Shown: in pieces, positions 57,811 to 64,000 of the stretch
Layout of the letters: each line of letters opens with the position of its first letter
Position numbering within the stretch: position 1 is the first letter of the stretch
NCBI RefSeq assembly: GCF_016734905.1
Contig: NZ_JAERPO010000001.1
Span: 124,001-188,000, forward strand
Length of the DNA: 64,000 bases
Direction of reading: 5' to 3'
Origin: Sphingopyxis jiangsuensis
GTDB lineage: Bacteria; Pseudomonadota; Alphaproteobacteria; Sphingomonadales; Sphingomonadaceae
Notes under the pieces: generated by a model
Told to the model about the DNA's origin: nothing
Seen by the model: only the letters and a program-made list of their open reading frames with translations
Databases searched by the model: none
Program-made: the position numbers and the translations under genes

Positions 57811-59877
57811 CTATTTCTTCAAATGCCGCCCCAGCCAATCGAATACCGTGCGATACCATTGCACGCTGTTCTGCCCCTTGAGCACCCAATGGTTCTCGTC
57901 CGGGAAAATCAGCAATTCGCCCTCGATCCCCTGCCGTTGCAGTGTGTGGAAGGCGGCAAGGCTCTGGCTGTAGGGTATGCGGAAATCCTTCTCGCCGTGG
58001 ATCACGAGCATCGGTGTCTTCCACTTGGCGACATGGTTCACCGGATTCCATTTTTCGGCGTCGGGGCGCGTCCACCAGGGGCCGCCATGGTCCCATTCGT
58101 CGAACCATAGCTCCTCGGTCTCGAACGCCATCGCGCGCAAGTCGAAAACACCCGCATGATTGATGAGGCATTTGAAGCCGTCGGGCCAGTTCCCGGCAAT
58201 CCAGTTCATCATATAGCCGCCGTACGAGCCGCCGAGCGCGCAGGCGTTGGCGGTGTCGAGTTGCGCGTCTTGCGCTCCCGCCGCCGCGAGGCCGAGTTTC
58301 AGATCTTCGAGCGGCTTGCCGCCCCAATCCTGATTGATGCTGTCGGTAAACGACTGCCCATAGCCGACCGAGCCATGGAAATCGATCGTCACCGCGGCAT
58401 AGCCGGGCGCCGAAAAGAGGCGTGGGTTCCAACGCGTTGACCAGCTGTTGCCGAAACTCGACTGCGGGCCGCCGTGGACGAGGAAGGCGACGGGGAGCTT
58501 TCCCTCGGCCTTTGCGGGCTTGACGATCTGACCCCAGACGGCGTCGCCGTTCGCGCCCTTGAACTGCAGACGTTCGACCGACACAGGGTCGAGTTCGACC
58601 AACCGGTCCCCATTGACATCGGTGAGGCGCGTGACGCGTCCCTTCGCGTCGCGGACCCACAGGTCGGTGGGAACCGCAATATTGTTGCGCGTATAGAGGA
58701 GCGCGCCGCCGGGCAGCGGGGTGACGTCGCTGATATTGCCGTCCCATTTTTCGGTCGTAACCTTCAGTCTCTCTATCTTTCCGGTCGCGACGTCGACGCG
58801 GAAGACGGGGTGGTCGAGCACATCCTGCGCGGTGACATAGAGTGACTTGCCGTCCGGTGCCCAGACAATCGAGCCGACCGAACGGTCCCACGCATCGGTC
58901 AATTTGCGCACCTCGCCGCTCTCGAGGTCGCGCAGCATCAATATCTGCCGGTCGGCCTCATAGCCCGGCCGCGCCATCGCGGCATAAGCAAGCCATTTGC
59001 CGTCGGGCGAGGGGGCGGGGAGGGTATCGGTCGCTTCATTCGCTTCGGTCAGGTTGACAGGCGGCATCCGCGCATCGACGAGCACACGATAGATATCGAG
59101 GTTGGTCGAACGCGGCTCATCCTTGTCGGCCTTGCGCAGCGTGAAATAGACGGTGCGGCTATCAGGGCCCCAGGCGATTTCCTCGCTGCCGCCGAACGGC
59201 TTTGACGGCGCATCGCCGATCAAACCCGCGTCGAGCGGTCGCGCGACGATCGCCTTGCCGTCTTCGAGGTTGAAGACGAAGGGGCGGCTATAGGTGCCGG
59301 GGGTTTCCCAGCTGTCCCAGTGCCGTACGAAACCGGCGTTATTCTTGTAATGGCGCCCCGTGCCGGGGCCGGGCAGTTCGCCCTTGTCCTTCGCGTCGCA
59401 GCCGAAATCCGTGCATTCTCGGGCGATGTCGCCCAAAGCGAGCAATCGCTTGCCGTCGGGCGAGATTTTGAAGCCCGCAACATCGGCCTTGGTGTCAGTG
59501 ACCCGCGTCGGCTCGCCGCCCTTCGCGGGCTCGACACGCCATATTTGCGATTTGCCGCTGGCGTTCGAGAGGAAATAGAGGCTCCCGTCGGGATGAAAGG
59601 TCGGGGCGCTTTCATTCTTGTCGGCGATATCGGCGACACGCACCGGTGCCGCGCCCTTCATTTTGCGGTCGACGAGCCAGAGGCCGGTCGAGCGCTTGAA
59701 ACTGTCCGCGGCGGTCTCGGTCATCTGAAAAGCGACCCAGCGGCCGTCGGGCGATGCCGTCGGCGCCGCGACGCGGTTGAGCGTCGCCAGATCGACTTCG
59801 GTCATCGGTCGGGCATTGGCGGGAAGGGACAGAGCGGCGGCGAGCGCAAGCGCGCTCGGAAGGAGATAGTATTTCAT
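57811..59877 (-). CDS. secreted S9 family peptidase (dipeptidyl-/acylaminoacyl-peptidase type)
   Basis: 688 aa. Signal peptide 1-22 ([12 protein letters not shown]). Propeller about 30-400 ([35 protein letters not shown]). Hydrolase domain: [20 protein letters not shown], the nucleophile in [11 protein letters not shown] (Ser about 540), Asp in [14 protein letters not shown], His in [12 protein letters not shown]. It would cleave peptides in the periplasm, like its paralogue at 991-2967. The next genes leftwards and rightwards are valS and an amidohydrolase; a peptide-degrading cluster is possible. Confidence 0.93.
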   Translation of the reverse strand: MKYYLLPSALALAAALSLPANARPMTEVDLATLNRVAAPTASPDGRWVAFQMTETAADSFKRSTGLWLVDRKMKGAAPVRVADIADKNESAPTFHPDGSLYFLSNASGKSQIWRVEPAKGGEPTRVTDTKADVAGFKISPDGKRLLALGDIARECTDFGCDAKDKGELPGPGTGRHYKNNAGFVRHWDSWETPGTYSRPFVFNLEDGKAIVARPLDAGLIGDAPSKPFGGSEEIAWGPDSRTVYFTLRKADKDEPRSTNLDIYRVLVDARMPPVNLTEANEATDTLPAPSPDGKWLAYAAMARPGYEADRQILMLRDLESGEVRKLTDAWDRSVGSIVWAPDGKSLYVTAQDVLDHPVFRVDVATGKIERLKVTTEKWDGNISDVTPLPGGALLYTRNNIAVPTDLWVRDAKGRVTRLTDVNGDRLVELDPVSVERLQFKGANGDAVWGQIVKPAKAEGKLPVAFLVHGGPQSSFGNSWSTRWNPRLFSAPGYAAVTIDFHGSVGYGQSFTDSINQDWGGKPLEDLKLGLAAAGAQDAQLDTANACALGGSYGGYMMNWIAGNWPDGFKCLINHAGVFDLRAMAFETEELWFDEWDHGGPWWTRPDAEKWNPVNHVAKWKTPMLVIHGEKDFRIPYSQSLAAFHTLQRQGIEGELLIFPDENHWVLKGQNSVQWYRTVFDWLGRHLKK

Positions 59878-59917
59878 AAAACTGGTTTAGCGGGCAGCGT
59901 GCCTGGTGCAACCCCCT

Positions 59918-61201
59918 TCAGCGAACGAGCTTGCCGCCCTTCATCACATGGTCGATCGCCTCGAGCGCGCCGATATCGGCGAGCGGATCGGCCTTGACCG
60001 CCACCATATCGGCGTAGCGGCCGGGAACGATCGCGCCCACGTCGCTGCGCCCCATTTCCTCGGCCGCGCGGCCGGTCGCCGACCGGATCGCCTGCATCGG
60101 CGTCATCCCGTGGCGCACCATATATTTGAACTGCCGCGCGTTGAGGCCGTAGGGATAGACGCCGGCATCGGTCGCGTAACCGATGTTGACGCCCAGCTCG
60201 ACCGCCCGGCGGAACACCGCGCGCTGCGCCTCGGTCGTTTCGCGATTCTTGCGCAAATATTCCTCGGGCCAGCCTTCCTTTGTACCCTCGGCATCGATGA
60301 AGTCGCCGTTGTAAATGTCCATCGCCAGCCAGGTGCCGTGCTTTTTCGCCATCTGGAGCGCTTCTTCGTCTGCGAGGCTCGCATGCTCGATGCTGTCGAC
60401 CCCGGCGCGGATCGCATTCTTCATTCCTTCGGCGCCGTGCGCGTGTGCGGTGACTTTTTTCCCGCGCGCATGGGCGACCTTCACCACCGCACGCAGCTGA
60501 TCTTCGGTGAGTTCGGGCGCCCCCGGCTCGGTGCCGATCGCCAGCACCGCGCCGGTGGCGATCGTCTTGATGAAGTCGGCGCCATGATCGAGCAGAAAGG
60601 CGGCTTTGGCGGCAGCCTCTTCGGGAGTCGAGGCGACGCCGAGGCGCAGGTCGGGCGGAAGCTGGTCGTTGGGCATCACGCCGTTGAGTTCGCCGCCGCC
60701 GCCGGGGACCGTGATATAGGCGCCCGCAACCCACATGCGCGGCCCCGGCACGTCGCCGCGCTCGATCGCGTTACGCAGCACGACATCGGTGAGGCCGCGA
60801 TAGGTGCCGACGTCGCGGACGCTGGTGAAACCGGCGTCGAGCGTGACGCGTGCATTGCGCGCGCCGACGAGCGCGGTTTCGGCGGGCGAGGACTTGATCG
60901 GAGCGGCGAGATCGGCACTTTGGCCAAGGTCGGCAAGGTGGGTGTGGAGATCGATAAGCCCCGGCAGCACGGTGAACCCCGACCAGTCGAGCCGGGTCGC
61001 GCCTTCGGGCGTCGCGCCGCAGGGAGCGACGGCGACGATCCGTTCATATTCGACCGTGATGCACTGGCCCGTGCGGACATTGTCGGACTGGCCGTCGATC
61101 AGGCGGCCGGCCTCGATGTAAAGCGTTTGCGCGTTCGTCGCCGATGTGGCGAAAGCCGCGACCAGTGCCCCTGCTAAAGCGCAGCGTTGAAGGTTTCGCA
61201 T
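59918..61201 (-). CDS. secreted amidohydrolase (Xaa-Pro/imidazolonepropionase-like)
   Basis: 427 aa. Signal peptide 1-24 (ATSATNA). Metal-dependent amidohydrolase barrel: LPGLIDLHTHLADLGQSADL (HxH about 87-89), GADFIKTIATGAVLAIG (bridging Lys about 196), KVTAHAHGAEGMKNAIRAGV, SIEHASLADEEA, ATDAGVYPYGLNARQ (Asp about 322). Members include proline dipeptidases and other C-N hydrolases; a peptidase is likely beside S9 and zinc peptidase genes. Overlaps the gene upstream by 28 bp. Confidence 0.88.
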   Translation of the reverse strand: MRNLQRCALAGALVAAFATSATNAQTLYIEAGRLIDGQSDNVRTGQCITVEYERIVAVAPCGATPEGATRLDWSGFTVLPGLIDLHTHLADLGQSADLAAPIKSSPAETALVGARNARVTLDAGFTSVRDVGTYRGLTDVVLRNAIERGDVPGPRMWVAGAYITVPGGGGELNGVMPNDQLPPDLRLGVASTPEEAAAKAAFLLDHGADFIKTIATGAVLAIGTEPGAPELTEDQLRAVVKVAHARGKKVTAHAHGAEGMKNAIRAGVDSIEHASLADEEALQMAKKHGTWLAMDIYNGDFIDAEGTKEGWPEEYLRKNRETTEAQRAVFRRAVELGVNIGYATDAGVYPYGLNARQFKYMVRHGMTPMQAIRSATGRAAEEMGRSDVGAIVPGRYADMVAVKADPLADIGALEAIDHVMKGGKLVR

Positions 61202-62079
61202 TGTTGTGGATCGCCCGTCTGGAGGCCGCGGCGCAGCCAGGTCATGCGCTGCTCGCTCGTGCCGTGGGTAAAGCTTTCGGGAACGGGTCGCTGCCCCGCC
61301 GAGCGCATCAGCGTATCGTCGCCGATGGCGTTGGCGGCGCGCATCGCTTCCTCCATATCGCCCGGTTCCATCACCGGCTGACCTGCGCTGTTGCGCGCGC
61401 GCGCTGCCCAGACGCCGGCGTAGCAGTCGGCCTGGAGTTCCATGCGGACCTGCAGCGCATTGCCCTCTGCCTGCGAGCTGCGCGCCTGCGCACGCCGCAC
61501 CTGCTCTGACGTTCCGGTGATTGTCTGGATATGGTGCCCGACCTCATGCGCGACGACATAGGCCTGCGCCGCGTCGCCCGCGGCGCCGAACCGGCCTTCG
61601 AGTTCACGGAAAAAGCTGGTGTCGAGATAGACGCCCTGATCTGCGGGGCAATAAAATGGTCCCATCGCCGCCTGTGCTGCGCCGCACGCCGAGCGGTTCT
61701 GGTCGGTAAAGAAGTTGAGCGTCGGTCGTCTGTAACCGCCGACGAGGTCGCCCCACACCTGATGCGTCGATCCGAAGACATTGCAGGCAAAACGTTCAGC
61801 CGCCGTGTCGCAGGCGACCGCCTGGCCGCCGCGACTGTCGGCCATCGGATCGGCGGTCCCGCCCCCCATGCTCAACATGTTAGCGCCGCGACCGAGCAGG
61901 AAAAACGCTGCCGCGCCTAGGATCAGGATCGTCCCGCACCCCATTTTGCGCCCAAGCAGCATCGGAAGGAAGGCGAACAGCAGATTGCCGAGCCCACCGC
62001 CACCGCCGCCGCCGAATCCGCCGCCGCCGCGCCCAAGGTCGCGGATGTCGTCGCCGGGGTCATAATCGTCGAGGCGCAT
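61174..62079 (-). CDS. neutral zinc metallopeptidase, YpfJ family
   Basis: 301 aa. Glycine-rich cytosolic head (DLGRGGGGFGGGGGGGLGNL), one membrane helix (about 48-65; GTILILGAAAFFLLGR), then a soluble domain with the zinc motif VAHEVGHHIQTITG (HExxH about 178-182) and a downstream glutamate region (ELQADCYAGVWAARARN). Family members are membrane-bound periplasm-facing peptidases of unclear role. It is first of the amidohydrolase pair; the reading frames overlap by 28 bp. Confidence 0.93.
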   Translation of the reverse strand: MRLDDYDPGDDIRDLGRGGGGFGGGGGGGLGNLLFAFLPMLLGRKMGCGTILILGAAAFFLLGRGANMLSMGGGTADPMADSRGGQAVACDTAAERFACNVFGSTHQVWGDLVGGYRRPTLNFFTDQNRSACGAAQAAMGPFYCPADQGVYLDTSFFRELEGRFGAAGDAAQAYVVAHEVGHHIQTITGTSEQVRRAQARSSQAEGNALQVRMELQADCYAGVWAARARNSAGQPVMEPGDMEEAMRAANAIGDDTLMRSAGQRPVPESFTHGTSEQRMTWLRRGLQTGDPQQCETFNAAL

Positions 62080-62197
62080 CGCCTATCTCCAGCTTTCTAC
62101 CCACTTGTTCCGATTGTTACAGCCGAAACCGGCAATTGGAAGGGTTTTGCACCTTCGCCCGCTTGCAATCGTGCGTGCTGCGGTGCAACAATTGCCA

Positions 62198-63382
62198 ATG
62201 CCCCGCCGCGCCGTCCATGCTGCCCTGCCGCTTCCCGATCTTGTCGTGCTCGTCTTGCAGGGCGGCGGCGCACTGGGCGCCTATCAGGCCGGCGTTTACG
62301 AGGCACTGATCGATCTGGGCATCGAGCTCGACTGGGTCGCGGGGATTTCGATCGGCGCGATCAACGCTGCGATCATTGCGGGCAACCCGCGCGACGAAGC
62401 GGTCGGAAAGATGCGCAACTTCTGGGACGGCGTGTCGTCGGCGCTCCCCGCGTTGCCGGTAGTCGACAACGACCTTGCCCGCGAATGGATGCATCTTGCC
62501 GCCGCCGGACAAGTCGCGGCTTTCGGCGTTCCCGGTTTCTTCGCACCGCGCTGGCCGCCGCCAGGCTTTGCCGAACCGCAGACGCCCGCAGCCGTCAGCC
62601 TTTATGACACGGCGCCCCTAGCGGCGACGCTCGACCGGCTCGTCGACTGGGATCGGGTGAACGGCGGCAGCGTGCGCCTGTCGGTCGGGGCGGTTGCGGT
62701 CGAAACCGGCAACTTTCGCTATTTCGACACGCGCACCGACCGCATCGACGCGCGGCATATCCTCGCGTCGGGAGCGCTTCCGCCGGGGTTGCCGCCGGTC
62801 GAGATCGACGGCGTCTGGTATTGGGACGGCGGACTCGTGTCGAACACCCCGCTCGAACATGTCGTCCAGTCGGCGAAGCAGGATATGCTGGTGTTTCAGG
62901 TCGACCTCTTCCCCGCGCGCGGGGAGCGGCCGCACGATTTGGAGGAAGCCTGGTCGCGCGAGAAGGATATCCGCTATTCGAGCCGCACGCGGCGCATCTC
63001 CGACGGGCTCGTCCGACGCCGCAAGGAGCATCAACTCGTCGACCGCATGTTGAGCAAGCTCCCCGACGAATTGCTCGATCTTCCCGAGGTCAAGGCGGTG
63101 CGGCGCATGGTTGATTGCCATGCGCTCAATGTGGTTCAGCTGATACACCAGCCGCCGACCTGGCAGACCGGCGCGCGCGATTTCGAATTTTCGCGGTCGA
63201 CGATGGAGACCAATTGGGCTCTCGGCCGCGCGGCGGTTGAAGCGGCGATGAAGGACGGACATTTGCTAGCGCAAAGTATCGTCGAGGGGCGTTCGGAGGC
63301 CTTTGCCGTCCAATCGAACGCCTTGCGACCCAAGGTTGTGCCCGACGCTCCAGATGAAACTCCCCCACAGAAAGGAAGCTGA
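62198..63382 (+). CDS. patatin-like phospholipase (DUF3734-containing)
   Basis: 394 aa. Oxyanion motif LQGGGALGAYQAGVYEALID (about 19-38), nucleophile elbow GISIGAINAAI (Ser about 49), dyad Asp in DGGLVSNTPLEHV (about 212), then a C-terminal DUF3734-like region (MVDCHALNVVQLIHQPPTWQ). It should hydrolyse acyl esters of lipids. The ATG at 62198 is chosen over a start 31 codons upstream that lacks family match. It is followed 3 bp later by a 3-hydroxybutyrate-dehydrogenase-like gene, a pairing suggesting a role near PHB or acyl metabolism (inference). Confidence 0.9.
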   Translation: MPRRAVHAALPLPDLVVLVLQGGGALGAYQAGVYEALIDLGIELDWVAGISIGAINAAIIAGNPRDEAVGKMRNFWDGVSSALPALPVVDNDLAREWMHLAAAGQVAAFGVPGFFAPRWPPPGFAEPQTPAAVSLYDTAPLAATLDRLVDWDRVNGGSVRLSVGAVAVETGNFRYFDTRTDRIDARHILASGALPPGLPPVEIDGVWYWDGGLVSNTPLEHVVQSAKQDMLVFQVDLFPARGERPHDLEEAWSREKDIRYSSRTRRISDGLVRRRKEHQLVDRMLSKLPDELLDLPEVKAVRRMVDCHALNVVQLIHQPPTWQTGARDFEFSRSTMETNWALGRAAVEAAMKDGHLLAQSIVEGRSEAFAVQSNALRPKVVPDAPDETPPQKGS

Positions 63383-63385
63383 CCC

Positions 63386-64000
63386 ATGCATCTCAAAGGC
63401 AAGACCGCACTCGTCACCGGATCGACATCGGGCATCGGGCTCGGGATTGCGAAGGCGCTTGCGGCCGAAGGCGCGTCGCTGATCATCAACGGGTTCGGCG
63501 ACGCGGGCGCAATCGAGGCCGAGCGGGCCGGGCTCGAAGCGTTGAGCGGAGCAAAGGCCGCCTATGACGACGCTGACCTGACCAAGCCCGAAGCCATCGC
63601 GGACATGTTCGCGCGCGCCGACACCGAGATGGGCGGCGTCGACATCCTCGTCAACAATGCGGGAACGCAGTTCGTGTCGCCGGTCGAGGAGTTCCCGGTC
63701 GAGAAATGGGACCTTATCCTCGCGCTCAACCTGAGCTCGGCCTTTCATACGATGCGTCTCGCGATTCCGGGGATGCGCAAGAAGGGATGGGGACGGATCA
63801 TCGGCACCGCGTCGGCGCACTCGCTCGTCGCCTCGCCGTTCAAATCGGCCTATGTTGCGGCCAAGCACGGACTCGCCGGGTTGACCAAGGCGGTCGCGCT
63901 CGAGGTGGCGGATGCTGGTATCACGGTTAATTGCGTCAGCCCTGGCTATGTTTGGACGCCGCTCGTCGAAAACCAGATTCCCGACACAATGAAGGCGCGA
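63386..64000 (+). CDS. 3-hydroxybutyrate dehydrogenase-like SDR (partial, cut by window end)
   Basis: 205 codons are visible. The SDR fold: MHLKGKTALVTGSTSGIGLG with the NAD motif, NNAG (about 90-93) in DILVNNAGTQFVSPVEEFPV, catalytic Ser in IIGTASAHSLVAS (about 140), YVAAKHG (Tyr about 153, Lys 157) and NCVSPGYVWTPLVENQIPDT. This matches D-beta-hydroxybutyrate dehydrogenases, which oxidise 3-hydroxybutyrate to acetoacetate with [11 protein letters not shown] is the Shine-Dalgarno. The gene runs past the right edge, so about 50 residues are missing. Confidence 0.9.
   Translation, partial: MHLKGKTALVTGSTSGIGLGIAKALAAEGASLIINGFGDAGAIEAERAGLEALSGAKAAYDDADLTKPEAIADMFARADTEMGGVDILVNNAGTQFVSPVEEFPVEKWDLILALNLSSAFHTMRLAIPGMRKKGWGRIIGTASAHSLVASPFKSAYVAAKHGLAGLTKAVALEVADAGITVNCVSPGYVWTPLVENQIPDTMKAR

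Noticed and set aside
54833..57973. 1046-codon open frame on the plus strand
   Set aside because: It is antisense to valS, whose protein is unmistakable. High GC keeps reverse frames open; the predicted protein is H/R/D-rich shadow sequence.
57662..58891. Extension of valS upstream to a 1327 aa protein
   Set aside because: The extra 410 residues are antisense of the S9 peptidase and unlike any synthetase.

Overview
The window is high-GC DNA with dense, short-spaced genes and reads as the chromosome of a sphingomonad (Alphaproteobacteria, Sphingomonadales), most likely Sphingopyxis or a close relative. The basis is the type of its proteins (UrcA family, DUF2794, DUF4170, a pyruvate dehydrogenase E1 beta with its own lipoyl domain, an SRP RNA just upstream of dnaX, and a Pst operon ending in phoU-phoB). 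The genus is an inference from protein character, not from a search. Almost everything is chromosomal housekeeping. No phage, transposase, integrase or CRISPR array was seen.

Layout. 1-3 kb: a truncated M28-type peptidase lipoprotein and a secreted S9 peptidase, divergently arranged. 3-7.4 kb: rpsD, a chorismate mutase, and a leftward operon rpiB-glyA-(72 aa protein)-nrdR-trmJ. 7.5-16 kb: alpha/beta hydrolase, cysteine desulfurase plus 2Fe-2S ferredoxin, SRP RNA, dnaX-ybaB, lon, an HU gene and tRNA-Val(CAC). 16-19.4 kb: a periplasmic PepSY-type protein, an OmpR-type regulator and a sensor kinase, then an atypical orphan gene. 19.6-25.5 kb: glutathione S-transferase/chorismate mutase pair, polyprenyl synthase, DUF1801, HrpB helicase, a complex I NDUFS4-like subunit and DUF4170. 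25.5-27.3 kb: four tightly packed small genes for membrane or stress-type proteins, led by a histone-H1-like fusion. 27.5-34.8 kb: eno, ftsB-like, pdhA-pdhB, a squalene/phytoene-synthase-like protein, serine acetyltransferase, DUF2794 and a DUF2157-like membrane protein.

35-44 kb is a phosphate-starvation region: a short-chain dehydrogenase, an OprP/OprO-type porin behind a phased array of Pho-box half-sites, and the leftward pst locus pstS | pstC-pstA-pstB-phoU-phoB, with candidate Pho boxes before both pstS and pstC. No phoR lies in the window. Directly beyond pstS is a two-gene island of lower GC (44.1-45.9 kb): a DNA methyltransferase and a convergent 164 aa protein that looks like a small type II restriction endonuclease with an E-x-R in place of E-x-K. 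This is the best accessory system in the window.

46-64 kb: a palindrome-rich spacer, uvrA, a BCCT transporter, two unknown envelope proteins, UrcA, a LytTR-type two-component pair, valS, a second S9 peptidase, an amidohydrolase, a YpfJ-type zinc peptidase, a patatin-like phospholipase and a 3-hydroxybutyrate-dehydrogenase-type SDR cut by the window end. Many intergenic spaces hold large imperfect palindromes of several families, often with ends of the form CGTCAYCC...GGRTGACG. They look like REP/BIME-type dispersed repeats.
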